Of a DNA stretch of 64,000 nucleotides, positions 11,471 through 22,261 are shown piece by piece; the first letter of the stretch is position 1; every line of letters begins with the position of its first letter. Where the stretch lies: contig MNCI01006123.1 of the NCBI GenBank assembly GCA_015680685.1, positions 242,263 through 306,262 on the forward strand, in the 5' to 3' direction. Under the pieces are notes generated by a model, which saw nothing but the letters and a program-made list of their open reading frames with translations, searched no databases and was not told where the DNA came from. The DNA comes from Gnetum montanum (taxonomy: Eukaryota > Streptophyta > Gnetopsida > Gnetales > Gnetaceae). A program made the position numbers and the translations under genes.

Positions 11471-11959
11471 AAAGTTTGTACTAAAGCTAGGATGAGGAAA
11501 AAAGTAAGGAGGAAATTGATAACACTTCTTCAAGATTACATCTTATTTATATCACCCTTACACATCAAGATTCTATAGTGGAAATGAAATAATCTAAAGG
11601 TACTCTTGAAGAAAGATATGATTTACTATGAAATGAAATTATATCCTTTCAAAGTATATGTTTTAAAATGAAGAAGGCCTTGAGTGATGAAGATTTGAGT
11701 TGTTTCAACTAAATAAAAAATGCTTAAATATCACACAAGAAAACTCAAACCTAAGGGCTAAGAATCATAAAATAACATCCTCTTGTAAGCAAATTGTTAA
11801 CCTGCAGATACGAAGCTTATAATGGAAGACTTACAAAAGGAAAGGAGACCTTACAAATTGTATTGGGTTAAGGAAGAGATCCATATGACAAGAGTGGTTT
11901 AGGAATCCACCAAAAAAATGAGACATCTTCAAGCACATCATCTACATGGGATTACACTC

Positions 11960-12110
11960 CAAGGTTTGATCATCTTGCCCAAGTAAGAAAAATCAAGTGT
12001 TATTATTGTGGAAAGTATGAGCATAAACACTCAAATTTTTATTCAAAATGAAACATTATAACATGAATTCTTGGTCCTATAACATGAATCCTTGGTCTTA
12101 TCCAAAGGTT
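11960..12110 (+). pseudogene. Second Cys/His knuckle of SIRE-like element
   Basis: Reads K-C-Y-Y-C-G-K-Y-E-H-K-H-S-N-F: a C-x2-C-x4-H-x4-F pattern in which the last cysteine is phenylalanine. It is followed by 'WSYNMNPWSYPKVPRNN', similar to the W-x-PK-containing region that lies between gag and protease in SIRE-type copia elements. The protease expected next is missing, which locates one end of the pol deletion shortly after this point. Confidence 0.5.
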
Positions 12111-12245
12111 CCTAGAAATAATTTCTTACAAGTCAAAAAAGTATGTAGAGGTAAACTAAAGAAGGAAGAAGAAAGAGAAAATGCTCATGTTGTACATCAA
12201 ATCACAAGGGACTTCACAAGGAATGATCAAATATCAAGGATATAA

Positions 12246-12484
12246 GAGATATGTAATGATTACAAAGGAGGAACTTTGAGGAGAGAACCTCATCATGAAT
12301 CTACTTGAATAAAGCACCTTCTCAAGAGTAAGCAAGATGAGTATTGGTAAGTATTAGTAAGTATTTTTCCTTGACTTACATTATGTTTTAGCTTTGTTTT
12401 TATAATAATTATTATCCTTGGTAGCATCCCCTATGAATCCTCATACCTCTCAGACCTATCCAGCCTAAAAAGAATCAACTTAAT
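12246..12484. other. Interior of SIRE-like element, no gene seen
   Basis: Decayed sequence between the last gag-related segment and the internal motif array. This is where pol would be in a complete element, and no pol motif is visible. Confidence 0.4.
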
Positions 12485-12690
12485 GTTGGGACATCTTGCT
12501 ATTTTGTACATTCCACTTGGGACATCCCATCCAGATTTAAAACGTCCAATTTTAAATAGGCTGGACTCATGTGAGACATCCCATTTTTTCTTGGGACATC
12601 CCAAACCATGGCATAAACCCTATCAAGTGTGTCAGCCATATATGACCAATCATTTTTTTTCCCATTTCATTCCACTCAATTCTTGAACAT
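12485..12690 (+). promoter_or_regulatory. Internal U3-like motif array in SIRE-like element
   Basis: Contains repeated TTGGGACATC / GACATCCCA motifs at 12487, about 12520, about 12575, about 12592 and about 12688. These are the same words that fill the U3 of this element's LTRs (9568-9780, 13060-13210). The array is outside both LTRs and sits just upstream of an ATG at 12752. A TATA-like CATATATGA is at 12637-12645. Gyp-B and Gyp-D have a comparable arrangement. Confidence 0.5.
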
Positions 12691-12751
12691 CCCAATGTAG
12701 TCGACTAGGGCCTCATCCTTGCTGCATCTCCAATTCATTTTGTCGAAATCC

Positions 12752-12934
12752 ATGACACAAAAGAAGTTTGGAACTTTGAGGGCATCTCCTCACAAGGCCA
12801 AAAGTGCAAAAGGAGCCTCTACAAACAATTCAAGTTCTTATCAGTCCTAATTTTGGTCTGTGGATGCTTAGCACCAATTTGAAATAACCTATTCCACCTC
12901 CATTATCAGTGAAAGAAATCCTAGTTTTTAGCAA
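12752..12934 (+). pseudogene. Truncated accessory ORF (ORF3-like start)
   Basis: ATG at 12752 opens M-T-Q-K-K-F-G-T-L-R-A-S, a basic Ser/Lys-rich start. After stops at CAG-like codons it continues 'HQFEITYSTSIISERNPSF'. The A-x-x-x-F/Y...ISERN pattern resembles the region just before the putative plant transposon protein domain seen in accessory ORFs of plant retroelements. It is cut by the 3' LTR, so most of the protein is missing. The assignment rests on short similarity and position after the U3-like array. Confidence 0.4.
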
Positions 12935-13844
12935 TGTTGATAGCAAGTGCTTATGGCTTATTTTTAAGAAATTACAAGGATGCATGGAGCCTAGAAGCTG
13001 AAAGAAAATGTTTCATTATATGCCCAAATTTTCTATGTTAGAGCTTAAGTTTCAGGCCAGATGTCCCACAAAAATAGCAAACATCCCAGTTGTTCCTAAG
13101 ACATCTTAGCTAGGACATACCATGTGAGATGTCCTAATTTATAGTAGGATGTTCCACCTAAAAGTACTAAAAATTAGTGAGACATCCAAATCTTAAATGG
13201 CACATCCTGACTAGCCATTTTCTAGTCGTTGCATGAATTCCAATAGTTATTTGATAACAGAGGCTATAAAAGAAACGAGATCTTCATGAAAAGGAAAAGC
13301 ACTATTCATGAGAATATCCCATCATTACCTACATCAAGTGAATTTTTTTGTTCCTCAATTCTCTATCTTTGTGAATTATATTATAATTGCAAGAGCATAA
13401 AGTAAGGAATTTGTAAAGTTTAATTACATTCTCTTCTTAATGTTATTTCTCCCTTTGTAAGCCTTGCGGGATTAATGTGTTGCTTATGGGAAGGCATTTG
13501 TTGAGCTTGTTGGAACCTTGCAAGGTCGAGTGTGTTTCTTAAGAGCACACACTCGATGTAGAGCTAACATCATTGTAAATATTATGAGATCCTTCAAATC
13601 ACATTTTAAGCTTGTTGGAACCTTGTGGGATTAAGCGTGTTCCTTGCAGAGCTCACACTTTGTAAATGTTGTGGTGTCCTTTAAATCATAATTTTTAAAG
13701 GAACAAAGTTTGGAGATGTGCAAGGATTCTACCCTATAAGCTTGGATGTATCCAAGTTGGGGAACCACATAAATTTAAGTGTGGTTTTGGCTATCTTGGT
13801 TGTTCAAATTAGGGAACTTATTCAATCCTCTTTCTAATTTCTTA
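12935..13844 (+). repeat. SIRE-like 3' LTR
   Basis: Aligns with 9478-10482 but is about 95 bases shorter, partly because it lacks the 28-bp tandem units. It has GACATCC motifs at 13060-13210 and a TATA box (TATAAAAG) at about 13265. The start is placed at TGTTGATAGC by alignment. Confidence 0.65.
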
Positions 13845-13943
13845 GTCCTCAAAGTTCACCATGCTTCAAAAAATCAACATTATTCAACTCTTAAGCTGGT
13901 AGTACTTAAGTCATTTGTAACAACTTTTGAGTTTTAAACACTA

Positions 13944-14120
13944 GGTAGATTTGATGCTTTTGGTGAATCTAATTTTTTTAGCAAATTTGATTTTCTTTAG
14001 TGAATCTTGTGTTTTTTCAATAGATCTAATGTTTCTCTAGTAAATTTGATGTTTCTCCAACAAATTTGATTTTTCTCTCTTTGTTTTTACTCTAGTAGAT
14101 CTGATTTCTCTAGAATTTTC
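13944..14120 (+). repeat. ~20-bp degenerate tandem repeat
   Basis: About eight units resemble 'AAATTTGATGTTTCTCTAGT'; examples lie at 13965, 14020 and 14042. The array sits directly upstream of LINE ORF1-like sequence and could be its 5' UTR repeats. Divergence between units is high. Confidence 0.55.
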
Positions 14121-14129
14121 CTATGGAAG

Positions 14130-15160
14130 ATTTTATATTACTCCCATATTCTTTAACCAATGTTGAAATTTTTGCTTCTTTTATCAATGTAGAAATTTTT
14201 TGTTGATTCTCAAATACAAATTTACAAGTTGGTAAGAAAAACATTGTAGTGTCTTCCTCTAGTAATGTTGATGCAACTAAGACACCTAATTTTGTTCTTC
14301 TTAATGATGTATATGAGGCATTGGATGCTAATATTTTATCATAATATCTATTTATTCAAATTTTGCATTACTTGCCTTGTAATCAAAGTTTTGTTTCATA
14401 GTTAAATGATGTAATGAAAAAACATGACATCTAAGCTCTTCATGCTAAGTATTATGTTCATTTTTTTCTACATGTTCAATTAAATAATGCTTTGATAGTG
14501 TAGTGTACCCTAGATATAGGGTCTTTTATACATAAACCTATAATGTTAATCATTCATAAGTGGGCTCTAGACTTTGATGTCCAATATGAAGAATATGCTA
14601 AAGTTTCATTATTTTTCAAGTTATATAGTCTTATATTGAATTTTTTAGAAACCTAAGAAAAAAATTATTAGACTCCTTAGTCCCATTAAGCACATGGAGT
14701 CTATTTCTACAATGCTTGATTTTCCTGAACATTTTTTTGTTGAAATTAACCTTCTAAATTATAAAAAGGAATTACTATTACAAGTAGGAAGAAAGACTTA
14801 TATTTAACTAATTGCATATTATAATCCTCTTAATTCTTGTAACTTTTGTCATCATGAAGGATATTTTTTTAATGTTTTTCCTTTTCTACTCAAGAAAAAA
14901 GATTTTAAAGAAAAGAAAAAATGTGTTGAAGTTAAAGATACAAAAAATTAAGTTGATGTTAATGATAAGAATGATCAAATGATAATAAATAATCTAGAAA
15001 AGATAGAAGCTCCTATGCATATTTTTACTCGTACTAGAAAAAGTATTAAATAGCCTAGACAAATAGCTCATAAGGTAAATTTTTTGTTATTTGACAAGAA
15101 TGCTATTAACTCAAAGATTAAAACTAGTGTCAATAAGAAGGTTAGTTGATGGTAAAGATT
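14130..15160 (+). pseudogene. LINE ORF1 (DUF4283 / CCHC type), decayed
   Basis: At about 14520-14920 the plus strand encodes 'FIHKPIMLIIHKWALDFD', then K-V-S-L-F-F-K-L-Y-S-L, then 'VEINLLNYKKELLLQVGRKT'. It ends in a knuckle C-N-F-C-H-H-E-G-Y-F-F-N-V-F-P at 14838-14882. This is the order seen in plant LINE ORF1 proteins: a DUF4283 RNA-binding fold followed by a CCHC zinc knuckle. The histidine (now Tyr) and last cysteine (now Phe) of the knuckle are lost. Several stops and at least one frameshift are present. Downstream sequence is Lys-rich. No endonuclease or RT follows in this window. Confidence 0.6.
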
Positions 15161-15544
15161 CTCAATGTTAGATTAATAACAAGTGATGAGGTGAAGATCT
15201 TCCAAAAGTGATATCACTTTCTTGCTTTGATATAAATATTGGTATTAATGCAAACCTCTCTATCTCAAATCCTTTTGCTATTTTATGTTCAAGTATGGAT
15301 GCTAAAAAGTGATGTAAATTTTATTAAAACTGAGACCTTTCTATAATGGTGCCACATCCTTGCAAAACACAGTTCAGCACCATCCACGAGTCTCAATAGT
15401 ATCAATGTAAGAGGGCAAACTCAAGATGGACTTCACCTTAATGCTTAGCATCCTATTTCAAATCATAGCACAAAACATGTTAGCTAATGGTTAGATGCAT
15501 TAGAACTACCATAAGCATTAATTATGCAACCAAAATAACAAGGT

Positions 15545-15578
<34 letters not shown>

Positions 15579-16205
15579 CAAGCCCACGACACACCAATCT
15601 CCTAGAAGGACTATGATACATTCCTATACTAATTCATCTAGCCTTAAGCACCACTCCAAAGAGAGGACGGTGGCCCCAACATTGAAGCTAAAGCTCCTTC
15701 ACAAGGGTACATATCCTTGTAACAAGGTTTACAAAGAATTAGGACCCATATAATTCTAAGGTAATGGTTAGAATAGCATGGAATCCAAAGTATCTCCATG
15801 CTCCTCCCACCCCCATTCCAGAGGAAAACAACCTTCAATCCACCAATAAGGTATATTTTCCTACACTTCCTCCCTACTAACAATTAATTTTCTTCACTTA
15901 TTTTTTCAATTTACCAATTGCAAAGTTGTTCACTTGAGTAGACGATCTTAAAATTGAAAATTTTTTTCTTTCCATATATTCTTTTTCAATGATGTCTACT
16001 AAATGCCAAGCTTGTGATGTACTCTAAATTTTCTTTGCTCATTATTAATATTTTTTTGAGGATCCAACACACATTTGTAACAATGTTCAACTAAGAATTA
16101 ACGAAGTCATTTTTACTGATCAATGTGCTTTGCCTACTTCCTTTCTTTGCATTTGAAATTATCTTTGATTACTTGTTTTCTATTTTATTTATAGGCTTTA
16201 GTATG
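15160..16205. other. Unassigned sequence with a CA microsatellite
   Basis: No supported gene. Short open frames here are interrupted, lack family motifs, and one overlaps the microsatellite. The stretch ends at the left LTR of Gyp-B. Confidence 0.5.
15546..15575 (+). repeat. (CA)15 microsatellite
   Basis: An uninterrupted run of fifteen CA dinucleotides. It is the longest perfect dinucleotide repeat noticed in the window. Confidence 0.95.
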
Positions 16206-17119
16206 TGATAAGTGGTGAAGGGTACCCCTACGCCCAACCATATGAATCATATAGTGCTCATGTGTGATCTGGTTGAATTTTATGGACTCTCTAGTTTCCA
16301 ATGCATTAGTCTTCTAGGAAGTAAATTTTACCCTAATGATCGTTCGTTGTCTTCACAAGTACACTTGTAAAGTACAAAGGTATGGTTAACTGTAATCAAG
16401 GCATATGATTTTTGTCATTTTATGTTTTATGTTCTTTGGAGCTTGAATAGAGAGAGAAAAGTAATTTAATGACTAATTTGATTTAACTAACTAACCAATC
16501 TCTAACTAGTTCTAACATAAGCATTTAGTCCCACTTTTTATACATGTCCTGAACCCATGTATCCGCTGCTAGGTTATCAAGTGCTACTCTATTGGATGTG
16601 CCAAGTAATAACGCTACTGGGATTACCAAGCGAATATGTGTTACACTCAAAGCGATTGTACTTATGTATTTAATCTATCTAGATTATCTCACTTAATTGG
16701 CTTAATTAACTTAATTACTAAAAAAATTAAATAAATAACTAAAAATTAAATGCATGAATAAAATAACTAAACTATCTAGAAAGCTGCAAGATTTATCAAG
16801 AAGATCATATTTATTGCTATACACACTGTCGTGCTTAGGTACAACAACGCTCGAATAAAGATCCATACACTTAATGAATCCTAATATGGCTACTTTGGAA
16901 AATATTCTAACTTTTGAATGGAAAAAATATAAGAGCTCTACTACTGCTATGAATCTCTTTTCATAAATGTGGCTGGTGAGCACATATTTATGTGCAAGAA
17001 CAAACCCTGTGTTGATACGGCCTTGTCGATGCATGAAACAATGCATCGATGAGGCCAAGTCAATGCATGAAATGATGCATTGATGGGGCCTAGTCGACAT
17101 AGACAACCATTGCTCATCA
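16206..17119 (-). repeat. Gyp-B 3' LTR
   Basis: Runs from TGATAAG to CTCATCA on the plus strand (reverse complement starts TGATGAGC). It matches 38221-39047 along most of its length. Its U3 part at 17010-17119 is full of dyads, including CGATGCAT-N6-ATGCATCG and CAATGCAT-N6-ATGCATTG. A TATA-like ATAAATATGTG lies at about 16984-16994 on the reverse strand. A conserved polypurine-type sequence (reverse strand ATGCGGGTA) abuts it at 17120-17128. Confidence 0.85.
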
Positions 17120-17290
17120 TACCCGCATGACTGAATGAAAACTCATCCTCAAGTTCCTTTACAAAATTGGAAATATATGGGATTATTGAATGACTCTTAA
17201 CAAAGCAAACTAACTTGACAAAATTGAGTGCCTGAGTGTGCAAATCAACACATTACAAAAATTGTGATGTTTATGACACAAAATTGAACA
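17120..17290 (-). other. Gyp-B 3' leader to the LTR
   Basis: On the reverse strand this matches 31605-31712 of Gyp-C ('GAGGATGAGTTTTCATTCA') and 46671-46760 of Gyp-D. It shows that the three elements share the same 3' end and polypurine tract region. Confidence 0.7.
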
Positions 17291-20220
17291 TCATGACATG
17301 ACCCTACAAAAGATCTTTTGCACTTTCTTTGATGCCATGAAGGTAATGCAAAAGATTAGACAGTCCCAAGTGGTGGAGGTTCCTAAGGCTCTGAAGGACC
17401 TTCACCAACTTCAAGCACATGAGATAACTAAGGCAGCTGTGGCTGTCCTACTATTGTTGCAAATTTTGGTAGGAGGTGAAAAGCATTCAGCAATGCTTTC
17501 ATTTTATCCTCCTTACTCCTAGGATCATGCATGATCCAAATAGCTTTGCCAATGTGGGCCAAAATGGACACATCTTAAGAATAGAGAGTTTCTCGGAATA
17601 GCTCCTTGGCATTGATGAACCATGTAGTGGTTTTTTTGTGCTTGATGTTAGACACTCTAACTACATCTTTTAGCTCCTAGTGATCATTCATTCTTTTAGC
17701 CAAGTTCTTGGTAGTTAATTTTTTATCAATGAATTGTGCCTTGAGAACTTTGAGTTCAATGTTTATCATCTCAAGCTTTTTCTTAGTATCCTTATGGTGG
17801 TTGAACTCAACCTCGTACAGTAAGTATGAGCTAGCCACCTACTTTTCAAGTTCTAACCACAACCATCCAATGGTTAGCATCACTAGGTTTGCATAGAGGA
17901 GATTGGCAAATTTCATATGCTCTATCATTTCTTCAATTTGTAGCTCCTTTAGGCAGATTTACACTCTGTATAGGAATCTATTTCATCAATGATGGGCCAC
18001 CACAGCTCTCTTCCTTGCTACAGTTGCTAGAGGACCACATTTACTTTTTCCTTATCTATTTGAATATGCTTCTCATTTACTTCCTTTTATAGGCCAACCT
18101 GATCTCTATAGTGATTCTTGACTCTATCAAATTTAAGAGCCTCATTTTTCTAGGCAACAATCTCAATGGTAGATTTTTGGCATAAGTTTCAAAATTTCTC
18201 CATAGATAAATTATAATTCTCTAGGGCCAATTTCCTTAATTCTATGTTTACCCTAGTGAGCTGCTCCTACTGTTGATGAATGAATTTCTACATTTGTTAT
18301 TTTTGTGCATCAACATTATGTAGGAGATGATTTTCTATAGTCAATGATTCATTTTCTTGATGCATCTGAACAAAGTCTTTCTAAACCGAGTAGGTTTTTG
18401 CTTGTACTATGGACTAGTTGAAGATGGCAATCACTGATTCCTCCTCAACTTATTTTAATTGTTGTTAAATCTACCATAGAGCTTCATCTCTAGTTATTGC
18501 TAGGCTAAGGAGTGTAGGATCAATAAAATGGACACACAGTTTAGCAACTTCCATGTCCAAGCATTGGGTTTTTGCTTAAGCCATTTTAAGTTGCCCTTCC
18601 AGAATGATGCATTTTCCCTTTGCTTCCAACAGCTTCGACTGGGTTGCAATAATGTTTTCTAGAAAATTGAAGATATCTATAATTGGTTGTCTAGTTACCA
18701 CCAATCAGTCCAGCAACTCTTCATGTTGGGCTACATTCAATCTTCTGTTGGCTATGCCTACAAATATCTACACATTTTGAAGTGTAGATATGTCTACTAT
18801 AGATGCCATATGTGCATTAAGTACTTCTACAATTCAATCAGCAACTACTTTAGCAACAATATCCTACCCTTGGTGCTGCATCACCAATACAGTTGCCCCC
18901 CTTGTCCTCCTCCAATTGCACGAAAAAGAAGGCAACATTCCCAAAAATTTCTAGGAATAAATGATGTTGAGATAGAGATACTATCACCTCTCAAGCACTA
19001 GGATTCGATCTCATAGGAAATTGTGTTCGTTGGGTAGAGAATATCAGTTAACCTCTTTTCATTTGGCTAATTACCCAAGCCACCTCATTAATGTGACTCA
19101 TTGTAGGTCAATATCCAGATGGGTCTCCTCCACTTGTTCCTGCATGTTGCTCCTACCCACATAAGAGTTGTTCTTGGATTTCACATAAGCATTCAATGGT
19201 TGCGTAGGCTTCTGATGTTGTTTGTTGAGTAGGTGGTGAAGGTGGTGGCTGCTTCTCCCCTTCTTTAGACATAGCAAGTGTCTTATCCTTCATCATTTCA
19301 AATCATAAGGCTATAGGAGTATGCCTAATCATGTCAATTACATAGAAAATAATTCCTACCCTTTTGCAAAGTTTCCTGATGAGGCATGAAAAAGGTAGGG
19401 TTTTCCTTACATGTTCATTTTCTTTGAAGTGCTTTTTGATCTCTAAATAAATCAATTATGGAAGATTCATTGGAAATATCGCACTTAGCACAACACATGC
19501 TTAGGTGGAAAGGTTAGTCATCTTGTTGGGCCTCACCATCGAATTGAGGTGATAGGCTATTATCTTGAAGTATACATGTTCCTTTAGTGTGATTGTGTCG
19601 AATTCCTTATGGTTCACCCCATAACACTGCTAGGTCCACTTCTTTTTCATCTCAAAGTTAGCTTGTGTAGATAGTTCTGCTAATTTTTTCCTAGAATCAA
19701 GCAACCTAAGAACTTGTGTGATAATTTCAACTAAGTAGGACACCTAAATGTCCTTAATCTTCACTATGGAGCCTATCATTATATTGTTCCAAAAGAGGTA
19801 CATCTCTCCCATGTACCACTCCCCACTAGAAGTGATAATTAGCCACGTGGGAGAGGCTTGCAATTTTGTTTTCACCCCTACTAGAGCATGCTCTAAACAT
19901 GGCCTAAAGTTATATTCCTAGAGAACTAAGCGTTGGATATCATAGGGCCTGATGGTGTCAAGGTAAGCTTGTGTTAGTGTGACTTCAAGTCTTGGTATGG
20001 GTCCTAGTACTTTCCCACACTACAATTGTTTTGTTGCAACTTCTTCTTCAAGAATTTGTTGAACAAATTCCACTTCAAGCTCCTCATGAAGAGGTCCCAT
20101 TGCATGGCTTTCTTTTGGCTAATCATAGGCCTATTCTTGTTGGCCCCTTCCAATTCTAGGCTATTTCTCCCTTGGTTGTGATGGTCCTCACTCCTATGGT
20201 CATTTTGGTCTTGGCACCAT
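17290..20220 (-). pseudogene. Gyp-B ORF3: plant-transposon-protein-like accessory ORF
   Basis: Starts at an ATG at 20220-20218 on the reverse strand and runs toward the 3' LTR in the same direction as pol. The N-terminal half (about 20050-19340) contains 'YDIQRLVL', 'SGEWYMGEMYLFWNN', 'VSYLVEIITQVLRLLDS' and 'LPFSCLIRKLCKRVGI'. This resembles the domain annotated as putative plant transposon protein (PF20167), from memory. A Pro/Gln-rich stretch follows at about 19250, then a long decayed region. Gyp-D has the same ORF at 49644-46850, with a coiled-coil-like C-terminal half. TAG/TGA stops interrupt it. Its role in the element is unknown. It is not an envelope-like gene: no signal or membrane segments are seen. 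Confidence 0.6.
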
Positions 20221-20670
20221 CTATAATCACAACATGAAAATGGGTTAGCAATTATTGTGTAACATGAAACAATTGGGATACCTTATCTCCTTGGAATAGT
20301 TACACTTGGCTAAGTTGTGATTATGGTTGATTTAATCAATTTTAATCATTATTTTATATGTGTTTTAATGTTAATAAGTCATTCTAGAGGGTGTTGGAAG
20401 GGTTAACTCTCAAAAATTCATGGTTTCATATCATTATATTCATTAATTCTTTAGGGAAGTTAGAAAAAGTTTCAAAAAAACTCATCAAAAACATTAAGGT
20501 TTGTGGCCCCCATGATATAGAGCTTACCTCCACTGGCTATAGGATCAAAGAACAAAGTGATTTGAACAAATGATTGAAACATTATGGGCTCTAGAAGGTT
20601 TTGGGCTATGAAAAATGGCAAAAAATCCCCTCTTGTTATGAAGAAAATGACAAAAAATTACAAAGTATGC

Positions 20671-20800
20671 AGTGGTATATATAGAGTTTTTAGCTTGCGT
20701 TGACTAGGCCTAGTCAACAGGGCCCAATCAACATGGTCAGCTATGTTGACTAGGACTAGTCGATGTGCCTATTGACCACCATTGACTTGAGTTGACTTTG
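20671..20800 (-). promoter_or_regulatory. Gyp-B internal U3-like dyad array and TATA box
   Basis: A perfect 20-base palindrome, GTTGACTAGGCCTAGTCAAC, lies at 20699-20718, and a diverged partner at 20745-20764. Further TTGAC words lie at 20775-20800. On the reverse strand the array is followed 16 bases later by TATATATA (20683-20676), and ORF3 starts about 455 bases beyond. The motif GCCTAGTCgAC also occurs in this element's LTR U3 (about 17088-17100). Gyp-D has an equivalent site at 49942-50013. Confidence 0.55.
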
Positions 20801-22261
20801 CTAAAACATTGATAATATAAGAAGTTTTTAAGTGAAATTGAAGTCAAATGGAAGCCCAAAAAGTCACAAACATGATGAAAATAGTAGAAGAGGGTGTTGG
20901 AGCTCAAAAAATTAAAAATATTAAGAAAATGGTTTGGAGAATGAATTTAATGAGAGTTTAAGGAGCACAAAGCAAGATACATAATGGTATATGCAAAAGA
21001 TAGGATTGTAGTAATGTCTAAGATGAGGGACTTAACTATCCAAATCAAGAAATATGCAAGTTGTTATTCCCCATAGCAGGCACATGCCCTTTTTTCCCTT
21101 ACATAACCTCAACTAAGAAGTCTATGGGCCCCACAATCAATTTAATGGTCATGAAAAGTTAAGGACCAACTCAAAAGAATCTATCCAATAATTCCAACAT
21201 ATCAAATGAAGACATCAAACATAACACAGAAACTAGTAGATAGGTGAGTTATGGAAGCATAGATGGATGATTGAGAAGGTGGGATGAAATCCCGAATTGA
21301 GGTCATAAGAAGTCCCTTATGGAATTTGTGTTTAAAATGACCTAAGAAGTCATCCTTAGCTCAAACCAAAACCAGCCTCTTTTAGTGACTTCACATTGCC
21401 ACTCCAATACTAATCCACCTCCTTGAGACATAATAGTGCTACCACAAAACAACCATCATTCCATAAAGAGAAGAAAAGAGAAGTAGGAAGTGAGAGAGAG
21501 CCTTAGTTAGAGGGAACTTTCAAGCATGGGTAACATGTATTTCTCGTCCCATAACTAGTGCTTGTAGCCCATTTATTTTTCTAAGGGGTGTGCTTTGAAT
21601 TCCCATCATGTTTTTTTTTTTTTTTGGTTTTTTTTCTCTTTGAATGGGAACCACACCATGCAAAGACTTTATTTGACTTACTGTAGTGGTTGACATGGAA
21701 TGGTAAGTGGTCTATGAGAAACACCCAAGCACTCAAGCAAGTAGAAGAGTACAAAGAGTATTGAGTTCCCTTGAAGTCACACCTTATACAAACCTTTGAA
21801 TCCTTCCCAGTTCTAGAAACTACCAAGGTCATTAATTTATTAAAAGTTTCCTTAATGAAAGGGACCTCAAACTTCTAGAATAAGGAAAACCATAGAGTTT
21901 GTGGATGGGTGGATGTCGTGGACTCACTGCCTATTCCATGAAAAATAAATCATGTCATAGTTATCAAACATCAGAATTCAAAAATAGAAACTAGACATTG
22001 ACAATCACAATATTAAGCACAAACCATCATTAGCAAACAACAATAGTGGCACTATGTCCTATAGCAATAAAGCACTTTTATTAGCAAAAATAGTGAAAAG
22101 TCACACACAAAATAAAATAAAATAAAGTATATAAAAAGTATAAAATATTCAAGAAAGATAAAACATACTAACAATGTTGTAAAATAAAAATCAAAAAAAT
22201 GGATAAAAATCAATAAAGTGTAAAAAAAATGTATAAAATAAAAAGATGAAAAACTGAGGAG
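20801..22261 (-). other. Gyp-B spacer between integrase and internal array
   Basis: Noncoding. On the reverse strand, sequence at about 21400-21600 matches Gyp-C 30710-30900 ('CATGTTACCCATGC', 'TTCCCTCTAACTAAGG'). Includes a T-run at 21611-21625 and an A-rich low-complexity block at 22060-22250 on the plus strand; a comparable block is at 51330-51560 in Gyp-D. Confidence 0.6.

Larger units (their letters stand above)
9478..13844 (+). mobile_element. Ty1/copia (SIRE-like) element with gag, no pol
   Basis: Two diverged direct LTRs (about 9478-10482 and 12935-13844) flank only about 2.45 kb. The interior holds a degenerate tRNA-iMet-type primer binding site, a copia-type gag with zinc-knuckle remnants, a U3-like array and the start of an accessory ORF. 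No protease, integrase, RT or RNase H sequence is present. The LTRs differ at many positions, so the insertion is old. It could be an internally deleted SIRE-lineage element or a non-autonomous gag-only form. LTR ends were set by alignment to each other and are uncertain by 30-40 bases. Confidence 0.7.

Noticed and set aside
17290-20220. Envelope-like gene in Gyp-B, as in some Athila elements
   Set aside because: No signal peptide or membrane segments could be seen; motif order fits the plant-transposon-protein-like domain instead.
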